Of a stretch of DNA of 64,000 nucleotides, positions 22,480-33,600 are shown in pieces. Under the pieces are notes generated by a model that had not been told where the DNA came from, ran no database searches, and saw only the letters and a list, made by a program, of their open reading frames with translations. This DNA comes from Triatoma infestans. Taxonomy: Eukaryota > Arthropoda > Insecta > Hemiptera > Reduviidae. A program made the translations under genes and the position numbers. The stretch covers positions 1 through 64,000 of the forward strand of contig JAAEAF010014515.1 in assembly GCA_011037195.1 (NCBI GenBank), read 5' to 3'. The stretch's first letter is position 1. Each line of letters starts with the position of its first letter.

Positions 22480-22990
22480 CATTGTACAAACAAATTCCGC
22501 TGTACAACGTTATAGTCGTTTTCGAGAAAATTCCACGCCCCCCCCCCTCCCAACATCAAACAACTATTCTGTAAAATTAGAATACGGGTTAACCGATTTT
22601 CTTCAGATTTGAATTTCTAGCACCGTTTCTAATGTATATTAATATTATGTAGATTGTAAAAAACCATACGCGGAAGTACTGAAGTAGTACTTTATATCGC
22701 TAAAACTGAAAAAATAAAATACAGGAGAAAGTAAAAAAAACAAAAAACAGTAAAGTCATACTTCCTGATGATGGATTTTGCCCGAAACTTTCTAACCTTA
22801 ACAGAATACTTACTAAGTTTGAATTCCTGCGATTTTTCGTTTACAAAATATTTTATTCAACACAAACTTCGCTAAAAACTTTTCCAATAATAAGGGGGGC
22901 CTCAAAACATGTATTTTTTTGGTGAAAAGTCGAATTTGAAAATTTAACACGACGCAATAATTCTCTTATCAGGAGAAAGTGAAAGTAAAA
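22480..22990 (-). repeat. TIR1 family copy, minus strand
   Basis: The TIR1 order is present: CGTTTTCGAGAAAATTCC, GGGTTAACCGATTTTCTTC, TGGATTTTGCCCGAAAC, GGCCTCAAAACATGTATTTT and a degenerate GACGCAATAATTCTCTTATC terminus near 22950-22980. Confidence 0.65.
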
Positions 22991-23399
22991 TAAATAAATT
23001 AATAAATGATTACCTCATTTATTTTTTTATTTTTTTTTAATGATGACAATATATTATTTTGGGTGTTAAATATTTATTGTATAAATAAATAATTAAATGT
23101 GTATGTAGATATTTATTTAGATATTAATGTTTTGGGATGGTTTTGGGTTGTGATAATGTTGTAAGGTCTTTAATAATAATGTTGTGGGCTGTAATTAGGA
23201 GATAATGTACTCTCTGTTAATGGCAAGGCTTTAATAAGCAATGAAGCTGGGCGACCGCTGTTTCTCAACACGTTGTTTTAGACAATATGGCCCACAATGT
23301 ATTGCAACTACATAATAAAATTTCTAATTTATTTACAAAACTTTCAAATAACTTATCATATGATAATATTGTTATTAATAAATAATCAATTTTTATTTT

Positions 23400-24060
23400 C
23401 TCTATCGAATGAGAAGTATGGCAATCGTGTCAAATTTTCACAAGTTTTTTCACCGGAAATACATTGTTTCAGGACTCCTGATTATGAAAAAAAAAAAAAA
23501 AATTTAGCGATTGGTCTGCATAAATATGTGCAAGGGTGAACATAAAAAAAAATAAAAAAAAATCGCCGAAAGTTCGATGAATTAAATTACTAAAAAGTTT
23601 ATAAAATATACCTTCCTCGCTTGTACTATTTGTTGAAAAATAGGCCATCAAAGCCACACCACTCCTACAAGCATTCACTTGCAAGTGAAAGTACTTGCAT
23701 TCACTTGCAAGAGGAAAGTTAAGCACCGCTCCTCTATCATTTTTATTTGAAACCTCTTCCGTGGGAAAATTAATTTTTTTTTTTTTTTTTGAGATTGTGG
23801 AGGACATGTCAGTTAGGTTGATATTTAAATTGCCGCCGTAAGCTTAGTTGGCCCGGACGGAGAGCGCACTACCCGACGGAGAGCGCACTAAGTTAAACTC
23901 GGATATACCTGATTATCTCTACATCTTTTTTTTTATGATAAGCCCAACTAACGTGTAAACGTTTTAATTTTATAAAAATTTTTGTCCATTAAATTGTACT
24001 AATTGCCTAAGGGGAAGTCGTGTGATTGTTTCACACCAGATTTTGTTCCAAGTAAATTGA
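23400..24060 (+). repeat. TIR1 family copy plus the CCTAACTG repeat
   Basis: It starts GAGAAGTATGGCAATCGTGT, then GTCAAATTTTC and CACCGGAAATACATTG. The middle is rearranged (a CATTCACTTGCAAG-type duplication near 23670-23710). It continues through TTTTTATTTGAAACC into TGTCAGTTAGGTTG at 23807 and ends near GTGTGATTGTTTCACACCAG at 24020-24040. A 17-bp tandem, GACGGAGAGCGCACTA twice, lies at 23859-23891. Confidence 0.55.
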
Positions 24061-24169
24061 TTTTAGTTGGATTCTGAATAGTAACTCGGACGCCACGCTT
24101 CCCTCAACAGTAATTTTCCGGTATCAGTCCAATTTTCCCCACTATTATAAAATTGAAGTCAACTAAGTG

Positions 24170-24266
24170 TTGTTGTGGTGGGTGGTTCCACAGAGCTGGA
24201 AAGCATCAAGGACATTTTCCGTGCTAGCCTGCTTCTTTTTGTGGTCATCGACCAGTTTCGAGCGTG
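24170..24266 (+). mobile_element. Subfamily A hairpin element, truncated (head and start of left arm)
   Basis: GTTGTTGTGGTGGGTGGTTC, then CACAGAGCTGGAAAGCATCA and GTGGTCATCGACCAGTTTCG, gives the head followed by the arm. The copy stops soon after the core, so the partner arm is missing. Confidence 0.7.
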
Positions 24267-24269
24267 GAT

Positions 24270-25345
24270 TACATTGAGAGAAAATCTTGTGAATTTTCTA
24301 TATCAGATTATTATTTATTATTTTTGTTAATTCAATAAGAGAAAACATAAACGACAATAGCTACGGACAGTGAGAATACAGATTAATATATATACAAAGT
24401 TAAGGTAATTTATTTAATTTACCCAAAACAATTAACGCCACATCCAGTAATTACATGGGAATTACAAATGCAATAATTCAAGTGTACAAGTGAGATAGGA
24501 AATTATACTGTTCTCTTCTTCTAACTAGTTCAAAACCTAATTAATTCTAAACCAGCCTTGCAAATGTTTCGATTTACCAAGGCAATCAATTTAAAATACC
24601 GTCTTTTAATGTAAGCAATAGACAAAATGCTTTTAATTAATTTCGTGTTTTACTTTCTCTTATTCCTGTCATATTCTATTACTTCTACACAAGTTCATAT
24701 TTTCGAAATTGAGTTTTCACCGGAAATGCATGTTTTGAAGTCCCATACGGATTTTTTTTTTCCACTAATGGTCTGAACCTCCCGTATACACCGGAGGATT
24801 CGTTCTGTTATACATAACCAGGAAGAAATCACGTTATAAGAATACGAAACCTGTCTTATGAGACCAATAAATATTAGTTCCAGAACTGATTACATAAGTG
24901 GGTAAGTTTCAAATCTAGTAGTACTACTTACTGAATACTTTCAATACTTTGCTTCAAAACTTAAGCTCTTCGCTAAAGGATAAACCAAACAGAAAACTTT
25001 TTTTTAATAAAGAAAAAAAAAACAGAGAACCGATATTTACTTAACTATAAAAACTATTAGGTGTTTTAGCCATGCAAACTGAAAATTTAAAAAGTTAAGT
25101 AGAAATCGTAAGCTTCAATAGAAAAAAATTAAAAATTTTAAACATATTTTTTATGAAGGTTGATAGACTGCTTTAAGGGAAATTAGAAGGAAATCTTTTC
25201 ACCGTATTATTGGGTGGCACGTTATAAGAGAGTCAACGTATTTAAATTTTCTTTAAGGGGAAAATGAATTCTGGAGAGTTCTAGTGAGACTTGCAACCTT
25301 CAGTTTTCCTTTAAATTTCCACCTCAGTCCAACGGCCTATAAAAA
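24270..25345. other. AT-rich stretch with a TIR1 end fragment
   Basis: About 24650-24760 reads TTACTTTCTCTTATTCC, then TTCGAAATTGAGTTTTCACC and GGAAATGCATGTTTTGAAG, a plus-strand TIR1 end. Nothing else is recognised. Confidence 0.45.
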
Positions 25346-25350
25346 TTAAG

Positions 25351-25520
25351 GTTCAGAGAAATTTTCCGTGACAGCCTGCTTCTTTTTGTGGTCATCGACC
25401 GGTTTCGGGCATCCTGATGTTGGTCGAACGCCCGAAACCGGTTGATGATCACAAAAAGGAGCAGGCTATTACGGAAAATATCTCTGATGATTTCTAGCTT
25501 TACGGAACCAACCACAACAA
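25351..25520 (-). mobile_element. Subfamily A hairpin element, short-armed copy
   Basis: Arms of about 60 bp (25360-25412 and 25428-25482) are joined by a short loop; both contain the core as ACCGGTTTCGGGC and its complement. The head lies on the right as GATTTCTAGCTTTACGGAAC and CAACCACAACA. Possible imperfect flanking repeats are AAAATTAAG (25342-25350) and AATTTAAG (25521-25528). Confidence 0.72.
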
Positions 25521-25734
25521 AATTTAAGCTCCATTATATTCATTGCAGAAATTTCAAGTTTGAATACAAGGAAGAAACAACTTATTATATGTTTGTTTTT
25601 TCAGGATTTTCACACAAAACAGCTCCAATAGTTTTCTTTAAAATACTTCTGTTCTCTGATAATAAAGATTCTCGACCGATCTATTAATAACTGCAAGAGA
25701 TCTCGAGGAGGGGTCAATAAAAATGACACTTTTT

Positions 25735-25790
25735 TTTTAAACTTTTCCAACGTTTCGACAAATTTATTATCTTCTTCAGGGATAAAATTA
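25735..25790 (+). repeat. Short GTTTCGAC...CTTCTTCAGGG motif
   Basis: CAACGTTTCGACAAATTTAT, then CTTCTTCAGGGA, has the same layout as the hairpin core (GTTTCG, a spacer, then a CTTCAGG word). It may be a distant single arm or a chance match. Confidence 0.3.
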
Positions 25791-25875
25791 AAAAAAAAAA
25801 AAAAAATTGGGGTTAGACAAAACCCCAAGATGCTTTAATGGGTTTGAACAAAAAGCCTAAGTCTTTATTTAAGTA

Positions 25876-25920
25876 AATGTCTCTGATGCTTTCCAGCTCT
25901 GCGGAACCAACCACCACAAT
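25876..25920 (-). mobile_element. Subfamily A hairpin element, head only
   Basis: AAATGTCTCTGATGCTTTCC, then AGCTCTGCGGAACCAACCAC, is nearly identical to the head at 8105-8150. The palindromic arms are absent. Confidence 0.72.
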
Positions 25921-26269
25921 TCCATTGTTTTGCATTAATAAGTAAGCAGATGTTTGGTACCTCCCAAAGTCTTGATAAAGACATGAAGCACATCTGGCAA
26001 CTTTTCACTCGATAGACTGTAAAGGACCATCCATCCTTATTAAGCGTACCCTCCATTACCACGTATGAACAGCTCGATTACATAGTGTGTACGTCGTGGA
26101 GAAAGTAACGGCCGGAAATAAGTGGTTACTAAAAAGTATATGAAAGTTAATCTAGCCTTAAATTACCCAAAGTACTGTCCTTCTTCTTTAAGAGCTCTAC
26201 TATATATCTGCCAGCCGATTAATAAGAAATAATGGCATCATAAAGCATTCTGAAGGGAGAGAATGCTTT

Positions 26270-26900
26270 TTTACTTTTCTTACTCCAGGCAAGAGGAAGT
26301 ATTGCGATCGTGTCAAATTGAGTTTTTACCTAAATGTACGTTTTTAGAGGTTCCCCTAAGTACGAAGAAAAAAACGTTTTTAGCTAATGACCTGTATCTG
26401 CGGGTGTGAACCAAATATCTTTCAAAACAACAAGTGTGCGTGTGATAGAAACATTACGTTGAAGTGAACTCTCTACACGAACTTGGTGCATTTGCTTTGA
26501 TGATGGATGAAAATCTGAAACCGGTCAAGGAAGAAAATGAATATGCATGCTATGACGGATAAAATATCACCTGATACTTTTATTTGAAACATTTTCTCGA
26601 TATAATTTATTGGGCGGGGGGAAAGGGATTCTGGGGGAACAGTAGCATTAAGCTTTCCTCTTTAAGTACCACTTCAGTAAAAATTTATGGTTTGCCAACT
26701 ATATAATACTCATATGGATTAGAAGATTGTTTAGATTTCCAAATTTGAAGAGAAATCGGTTAATTGGAAGTGCGAATATACGAATGATTTCCAGGAAGAT
26801 CTGCGGAATTCGTGGCATTAAATTTCAAATGTAATTTGGGGTTAAGTCAATATTATTAGCGCTTTGCTCTGCACTACAATGAAATCACCTGAAAATGGTT
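26270..26900 (+). repeat. TIR1 family copy split by a hairpin arm
   Basis: TIR1 starts with GGCAAGAGGAAGTATTGCGA, runs to about 26418, and resumes at about 26577 with TTTTATTTGAAACATTTTCT, GGGGGAACAGTAGCATTAAG and GAAGAGAAATCGGTTAATTG. The break is filled by the subfamily B hairpin arm at 26420-26574. Confidence 0.65.
26420..26574 (-). mobile_element. Subfamily B hairpin element, single arm
   Basis: ACAAGTGTGCGTGTGATAGA, then GAAGTGAACTCTCTACACGA, GATGGATGAAAATCTGAAAC, CGGTCAAGG and GCATGCTATGACGGATAAAA matches the right arm of the complete copy at 62029-62365. Confidence 0.7.
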
Positions 26901-27590
26901 TCACACCAGCTTTTTTTTTTTTTTAATTATGTTGACTATATCCAGAACAAGTAAATAAACAGCCAATTTCTTTAAAAAAATACTTTTCGGATTCAGAAGA
27001 TCTTAACACATGTATTACCGGTTATAATTCAATCTCACAACTTTCATAGTATCGTAATACTTCCTTGTGTGAGAAGGAGTAAGTGCAAGTCAAAAGATTA
27101 GTGTTTACCTAAAATATTAATGCAGTCATTATAATTCGAGATATATACATATATGAATAAGTGAAAATACTTTTTCTTCAGATCTGGAAAAAAAAGAGTT
27201 GATTTATCGAGTACAATAAGAGCTTTATGTACTTCTATTAAAGGTGGTACGGTCTAATGCGTAAATTTAATGAGACTATCAACTGCAATAATGACGTAGT
27301 GAGATTTATGCCCTAGAAAGGATTTCCTCTACTCAGCGATTAAACGGCATGTACATAAACTCCTTTATGTTGTGCCAGTAGAGGGCATTATTACTTGAAA
27401 GATGATTTTTTTTTTTTTTTTTGTTTTTTTTAAATATACAATGGATCATAATGTGACAATTATTCTACTAAAAAAAAAAAAAAAGCCATGATAAGTTATG
27501 CTCTTAATCGCTAGTGATTAAAAGAAATCATATTGTTTTCAATTTTCCATTAGACAAATTTAAGATGTGAATTTTTTTAATATCATTATT
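26901..27590. other. AT-rich spacer
   Basis: It contains T- and A-runs (26910-26930, 27405-27432, 27470-27484) and a TTTCACACCAG motif near 26903, shared with the GTGTGAAACAATCACA repeats. No gene is seen. Confidence 0.4.
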
Positions 27591-27595
27591 GAAAT

Positions 27596-28465
27596 TTACA
27601 ACTGTTACAATAGTTTCAGACGGTTCGGCGTCTGTTACAGATGCAGGATTAAAGAGAGTTGGCTATGGTGTGCACAGCCTCGAAGTGGACCACTGCGGAT
27701 CGCTGGGAGGCCATTGCAGCAATTTTGATGGCGAGGTTGCGATTGTAGATTGGGCTGCACAGGCAATCTTAAACACCCGCCCTCCTGGCAAAGTTGTTTT
27801 TCATAGACTCTAAGGCAGCAATTCAAGCATTATGTTCCCATTCCGGAACTGATAGTGGGCGTATCCTGCGAGCCCCCAAAAAAATTCACGAGAGTATTAA
27901 GGGAGGCTGGACTATTGTTCTCCAGCTGATCCCCAGTCAATGTGGCACCACTGGAAACGAAAAGGCCGACAATTTGGCCAAAAAAGGCAGTCTTCTACCC
28001 CCTCCTACAGAAGCTATCAGCTGCGAAGGTGCTTGCCGTGAAATAAAAGAAAGAGTCAACGAAGCTTTACATACATCGCGTAAGCAAAAGGCGAGCGGTA
28101 AACGATGTGAAATACTGACCAGACAGCCCCTGCCCAGTTGCCTGCCAAGAAAAGTACACAGCCAATTTACGCCTTCTGACTGGGCACGACTATCTCCAGG
28201 TTCGCCTGAATAGGATAGGAGCTGTTGACTCCTCTATATGTCCCCTCTGCCTAGAGGAACCGATGGATGCTGGACATCTAAACTCCTGCCAGTCTCTGGA
28301 TATTGTCCGTGATAAAGTTTATAGGAATGACATGGAGAAGAACTCCGCAATATACTGGACTGCTAGATATCTGATGGCTGAAAAAAACCCTGCAAATGGC
28401 GTAATGGAAAAAAAAGATTTCAAACAAGTAAATATAATGATAGCTAACATAATAACGGGATATTA
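27596..28465 (+). pseudogene. LINE ORF2 C-terminus: RNase H domain and zinc finger, frameshifted
   Basis: The RNase H fold is readable with its acidic residues: TIVSDGSAS (first Asp), FDGEVAIVDWAAQAIL (Glu), then after a frameshift near 27790 FFIDSKAAIQAL (second Asp), WTIVLQLIPSQCG, TGNEKADNLAKKGS (last Asp). A second shift near 28200 leads into LNRIGAVDSSICPLCLEEPM, then DAGHLNSC, the CCHC-type end found in many arthropod LINE ORF2 proteins. In intact relatives this part removes RNA from the RNA-DNA hybrid during retrotransposition. The reverse transcriptase is absent (5'-truncated). Its sequence differs from the LINE remnants at 34800 and 38311, so it is a separate family. Confidence 0.82.
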
Positions 28466-28509
28466 GATGGAAGAAAGCACGCCAGTGGTGACACGCCAGT
28501 ATAATGAAA

Positions 28510-29400
28510 CATGATACATTATACTTTCACTGGAAATACAAGTTTTATGGTCCCGGAAATAAGAAAAAAATGTTTCTTGTGAATGTGTGGGTCTGTATGT
28601 GAATGTGTGGGTCTGTATGTGAATGTGTGGGTCTGTATGTGTATGTGAATGTGTGGGTCTGTATGTGAATGTGTGGGTCTGTATGTGAATGTGTTGGTGT
28701 CTGTATGGAATGGTGGGTCTGTATGTGAATGTGTGGGTCTGTATGTGAATGTGTGGGTCTGTATGTGTATGTGAATGTGTGGGTCTGTATGTGTATGTGA
28801 ATGTGTGGGTCTGTATGTGTATGTGAATGTGTGTATCTGTTTGTGTTAAAGGATGAACTCAAAAACGCAAAGCTGCAAGAAGCTTAAACTTGGTACTCCA
28901 TTCTTGGTACTATCACCGTATTAGACAAGAAGATTTCGGGCAAAATCCATGCGGTAAACATCCATTTATTTACTTATTTTACTTTATTTTACCCATGGTA
29001 AGAGGAAGTACGAGTACCTACAACTTTTATTTGAAACATTTTCCTGGGTAAATTGAATTTTTTCGGGGAGTTTCTGGGGGAAAAAATAGCGATATGGTTT
29101 CCTGTAAAGTAATACACTTCAGTGTAATAAATGGTTTTACCGCCTACTAAATATTAATTCTCATTATAAGCATTGATAGAATCTCAAATTTGTAGAAAAT
29201 CGTTTAACCGGACGTACAATTTTACCGAATAGGTTTTAGAGATTTTTTGGAATTTACTCGAAAACGGTTACAATGATTTTCTTTAAAATTCGAATCCTGG
29301 TTGTATAGATAGAAACATATCACTTTTATTTGAAACATTTGTCTGAATAAATTGGTTTTAGTGGGGTATTCCGAGTCTGCCCGTTAGTTTAAATTTGCAC
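28510..29400 (+). repeat. TIR1 family copy carrying a minisatellite
   Basis: The blocks TTTCACTGGAAATACAAG, AACTCAAAAACGCAAAGCTG, AAGATTTCGGGCAAAATCCA, CAACTTTTATTTGAAACATT and GAAAATCGTTTAACCGGACG follow the TIR1 order. The usual TGTGTCTGTATG-type region has expanded into the tandem array at 28581-28842. Confidence 0.65.
28581..28842 (+). repeat. 20-bp minisatellite, unit GAATGTGTGGGTCTGTATGT
   Basis: About a dozen units run in tandem. Some carry an extra GTAT insertion that makes a longer 26-bp unit, and one has GTTGGTG. The long open frame on the minus strand (His-Thr-rich) is a by-product of the repeat and not a gene. Confidence 0.85.
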
Positions 29401-29498
29401 ATACTTTATCGGTTTTAACATGCACATGCTCCACATAGGACCATCGGGTTTGTAAGTAAAATCCCCATTACAATTTTACCCATTTACTAAACCCGTCA

Positions 29499-29701
29499 GA
29501 ATATGTGAGTGGGTGCGCAATGCTGGATAACATCTGGTATTTTGTCCCTGCCACGGTCTCTATCCGTCGTAGCATGCATATTCATTTTATTCCTGACCGG
29601 TTTCGGATTCCCATCCATGGTCAGAGCAAATTCACAAAGTTCGTGTAGAGAGTTCACTTGAACGTAATGTTTCTGTTACACTCACACTTGTTGGTTGTAC
29701 A
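29499..29701 (+). mobile_element. Subfamily B hairpin element, head and left arm only
   Basis: GAATATGTGAGTGGGTGCGC, then AATGCTGGATAACATCTGG (head), CCGTCGTAGCATGCATATTC, CTGACCGGTTTCGGATTCCC and GTAGAGAGTTCACTTGAACG match the first half of the copy at 62029-62365. The right arm is missing and TIR1-like sequence resumes afterwards. Confidence 0.72.
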
Positions 29702-29947
29702 TATATGGAATTTTTTTTTACTTTTTAGCAATTTTTTCGAAAATAGTTCAATTGATTTTCTTTTAACGTAATTTATCAACTACACATTTAAAGTATAAAA
29801 CTTCTAAATGAAAAATGTATTCGGGAAAATTCATTTTAGAAGGTTTCAAAAGTGGAGGGAAGAAGTGAAGATTCTTTCCTCTAACGCCATCTATATAATA
29901 TTAATTAAAATTAAATGTGAAGCAATTGCAAATTTAAAATTATTCGT

Positions 29948-30040
29948 CTGTGAGGAGGGACCAAACACTACGCCAATGCCCCACTGGACCCATATAGCCA
30001 CCCCAAATAAAAACAACAATAAACCGGGTGTAAAACAAAA
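29948..30040 (+). repeat. Inverted repeat, left copy (partner 31405-31496)
   Basis: CTGTGAGGAGGGACCAAACA, then ACTGGACCCATATAGCCACC and AAAAACAACAATAAACCGGG, matches the reverse complement of 31405-31496 block by block. Confidence 0.6.
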
Positions 30041-31231
30041 ATAATTCAAACCCAGATCTGACCCCTATAAGCTGAACATATCGGACCCTAACCTTAAAGG
30101 AAAAAAACCTAAGTTCTTCCACAGACATTCTGCTCCGACCAAAAGTTCTGAAGCTAATTTCCTCACACCGCAAGCAATCTGTCATAAGATGGATAGGTGT
30201 TTCTACCTCTCACAGTCTCTACAAAAGAGATCTCTGGCATGACCCCATTATGCAATGGTCTCTCCTTATACCACGATGCCTATAAGGGATCCAACCATAT
30301 ACCTCCATGAAAGACACAGTTTTTTTTATTTTGTTTGGTTGTATGCTACTTCCCCATGAAGATACCGACGGGTTCATTAAGCCTACACTTACAGAGACCT
30401 AGGTTTGAACATTTTTCCCCAGAAAATTGGTTTTATAGAGGTCCTGGGGATTGGTAGGTCATGTTCCCTTAAAAAATTTCAAGACCCCTAAATATTTTAG
30501 TAACATTATTATCTGTTCTAATAATTATATAAACGTAGGAATAATATAAATTATAAAATGAGATGAATCAGACAAAACTCTCATATACAAAAACGGAAAA
30601 AAAAATTATATCTTGTTAAGTTTTTGACATTCCAATTTATCTCACTTCCGTCAAAAAAAAATTAAAAAAAAACGCCCAAAAAATTACTTGCTGAAATAAT
30701 GGCGTGACCAGAATTTCTAAAAAGAGCAAGGAATAGAATTGTGTATATATAGGCTTACAAGAAAATTGAACCCTTGCTGTATAAACCCTACAGTTAAACT
30801 ATCAAAACAAAAAACAAAAAAGAAATAAAACTCGCACACACGCAAGAAAGATAGTTTTTTAGTGGGTGGTTTGTGAAATAGAGGAAGTTGTAAGAGTTAG
30901 GTTATATTTCACCTACTACCGCATTATATCGACTGACCTAATTTTTTTTTTTTAGCTTATTTTATAATATTAATACATTGAAGGGGAAAGTTTAGTAAAC
31001 TACAGTGTACTAGAGTATATTTATCTAAATAATAAATCTGAAATGTCAAACTTATACAAGACGAACACCATTTATCTGTTATGGTTCCATAACTATTGGA
31101 TATTTTTATTAATTCTGTTCTCTAAAACAATTTCATGGGATGCTATCAATGTCAAGGTATAATTCAAAGCAAAAAAAGAAAAATATATTTTTATTGATTT
31201 TTTAATTTTTACTATCGCTTATGTTTATAAG
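30041..31231. other. Unassigned stretch between inverted repeats
   Basis: 30050-30420 is less AT-rich and looks single-copy in the window, with no readable protein. 30420-31230 is AT-rich and contains GTTTAGTAAACTA near 30991. Confidence 0.35.
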
Positions 31232-31650
31232 AGGAAATAATGGCGATGGTGTCCATTTTTCGAAATTTAGTCTTTATCGGAAATATAATGTTATTAAGCG
31301 AATAAATTTGTGTAAAGTAAATATCTCAGACACAAAAAATCAAACTAAATACTTCAATTAAGTACCTTAGATGGATTACACCCGGGTCTGGATGTATAGT
31401 TCTAGACCCGGTTTGTTGTTGTTTTTCTTAGGTTAGCTACATGGGCCCAATGGTGCTTTGGATAGCATAGGGTTTGGTCCCCTCCCCACAGAAAATAATA
31501 ATAATGGTAAGTACCACGAAAGTTTTGGTCCAGAATATTTTCGTAAACAGAAGACTCCAAAACTTATATTTCCGGGGGGGGAAACTTAATTTCGAAAACT
31601 TCTCACGATCACAATACTTCCTTCTTCTTACTAGCAGTAAGGGAAAATAA
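31232..31650. mobile_element. TIR1 deletion derivative with both ends
   Basis: The left end AGAGGAAATAATGGCGATGG, then CGAAATTTAG and TATCGGAAATATAATG, is mirrored at the right by AACTTATATTTCCGG, TCGAAAACTTCTCACGATCA and CAATACTTCC. Most of the interior is missing. The right copy of the 29948 inverted repeat (31405-31496) and a CCGGGTCT/AGACCCGG hairpin (31381-31411) lie inside. Confidence 0.6.
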
Positions 31651-32330
31651 TAACAAACAAAAAAAAATAACATACTAAATTATATAAAACATGTAGCAAA
31701 TATGTATTTCTTAAATATTCTGAAAAAGTTATTATTAAAAGCTATAAGCAAATAAAAAATTAGCACACAGTTATTATATACATGATATAAAATAGGGAGA
31801 GGGGATAAGACCTTGGCCGTAAAAATACTCTCTGTTTAACATCATTTTCGTTTACATTAATTAATCAAATCCAGTTAGAAACTCACTGAAATGGTTCTAA
31901 TGATATTTTCCATCCAAATTTATCCAGAGTATTTTTAAACTTTGTTGTAAAAAATACAAATTATAGGTGTACGTAAATATATATATAAGTTCTATGTCAC
32001 GGTTTGCTAGAATATGATTCATCAAGTTATTTTTAAATATATATCGTAAAAAATAAGCAATTTTTTTTTTTTATTTAAATAATTAAAACTGATATAAATC
32101 TTAACAAAACTATTAAGGCCATAAATCAAACTAACAACGTTGATTCAATTAACACATCTAATTTTATAACATTCAAAGAGCATTGTTAGTCATTAGTGTA
32201 AAACTGTACGGCTGGACGTCGAAAAACGTTGATCTCAATTTATAATTTGCTAAATCTAAAGTGTAATAAAAATTTTTAGTGAGAAATACAAAATAATTTT
32301 ATTTCTATTATTAAAAAATGAAAAAAAAAA
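31651..32330. other. AT-rich non-coding stretch
   Basis: Nothing recognised. Confidence 0.4.
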
Positions 32331-32530
32331 AATCTGGTGTGAAACAATCACAGACTTTCTCTTACTGCATTGTATATAACAATTAGTTGATTTCCAATGT
32401 ACAATTGAATGTGATTTGACTAGTGGCGCCCTCTCACGCAACCAACAAAGCTAGTAGCGGCAGTTTTAAATTTAAACCTAACTGACAAGTGTTCCAAAAT
32501 CTTCTAAAATAAAGTTTTTCCGAAAATTTT
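32331..32530 (+). repeat. Dispersed repeat with GTGTGAAACAATCACA end
   Basis: CTGGTGTGAAACAATCACAG is followed by TTTCTCTTACTGCATTG, GGCGCCCTCTCACGC and TTTAAATTTAAACCTAACTG. The same ingredients appear in reverse at 23805-24045 and in part at 4890-4980. The first motif also occurs at 33890-33925 and, degenerate, at 22284-22320, 37975-38000 and 45026-45056. Confidence 0.6.
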
Positions 32531-32559
32531 TTTTTAAATAATAAAAATTATATATTTAT

Positions 32560-33195
32560 ATCTGTAGTTTGCGTGATAAGCATTTACATGTGCAGATTGG
32601 TATAGTGCAGTTTTAAAAAAAACTGTTGCAGCATTCGTGAAAAACTGGAGAATAAATACGTAGATTCAGCAAAATCGCAATTTTGCCTCGTGTCAGATTT
32701 ACTTAGTCGGTAGTGTACTTAAATGGAATACCAAGTTTGGAGCTCCGTGTAATAGGATCCAAAGAGAGGGATCCATAGCACGGAGAGAGAGAGAGACAAA
32801 AATGACAGGACCAGTCTCTAGCTTAGGCCGGACTAAAGTGGGAGAAACTGCTTAAATACAACGACGGGACAGTATTAAGAGAGTCTTATAGCAGAGTTTA
32901 TACAGCAGTCACTACACGTCATCAACCTTTCTCTCTACCTCTTACTACCATTCTATATATTGTAGTGTATAGTCCAGGCAGTCAGTGTTGCTTTTATATT
33001 ATACAGTGTTCAACTTCACTTCTAGTTTATTCATCTAAACCTATTATCTCATCTTTCCTTCACAAACCCATTATATCACTTAAAAACATTTTCTTCGTAC
33101 TCGGAGAATTTCAACACATATATTTCCGTTGAAAACTCATTTTCTTTGAAATTTGCCGCAAATAATTTCTCTTATCAGCACTAAAAAAAAAAAAA
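32560..33195 (-). repeat. TIR1 copy interrupted by an LTR-like insert
   Basis: The part before 32745 ends with TAGTGTACTTAAATGGAATA, then CCAAGTTTGGAGCTCCGTG. The TIR1 order resumes at about 33105 with ATATTTCCGTTGAAAACTCA and TTTCTCTTATCAGCA. The intervening 360 bp does not belong to the family. Confidence 0.55.
32746..33104 (+). mobile_element. Possible solo LTR
   Basis: The insert begins near a strong stem-loop (CTCCGTG/CACGGAG enclosing two GGATCC sites, 32743-32785). It contains a TATA-like TCTATATATTG (about 32952) and a TCAGT about 25 bases later, then T/C-rich sequence ending near ACATTTTCTTCG. The layout resembles an LTR, but I could not fix TG...CA ends or a target duplication. Confidence 0.35.
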
Positions 33196-33590
33196 TATCG
33201 GAATAATGAACGATTAAATTTAAAAGAATTTCTAAAAATAGCTGAACTATTTGGAAGATTTAATAGATACCATCTTGACAAGGACAATGTAGTTCAAATT
33301 AATTATACAAGAGTGTATTCTTAGTTTGGTTACTAGAATGCTAGCTGGCCCCCCCAGTTGGGATAAAATAAAAAAAACTTTTGATGTTGATATAAAGGAA
33401 AAAGTTATTTTAATCTCAATTTGTGCATATCTCATTAATTTGTTTTAATTTCTAAATTTAAATACTATCCTCCTTTGGAGAGATCAATGTTCCCATTCTT
33501 GCACACATTCCTGGACTATTCTCTTCATAATGCTATACAACATGCTGACTCATTCTCAGATAGCAAGCGGAACATAAATATTTTTTTATA
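33196..33590. other. Unassigned AT-rich spacer
   Basis: No gene or repeat match was recognised. Confidence 0.35.
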
Positions 33591-33600
33591 ATAGTATGGA

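Noticed and set aside
28545..28862. A 105-codon His/Thr-rich open frame on the minus strand
   Set aside because: It is simply the translation of the 20-bp minisatellite; no start context, domain or splice signals.
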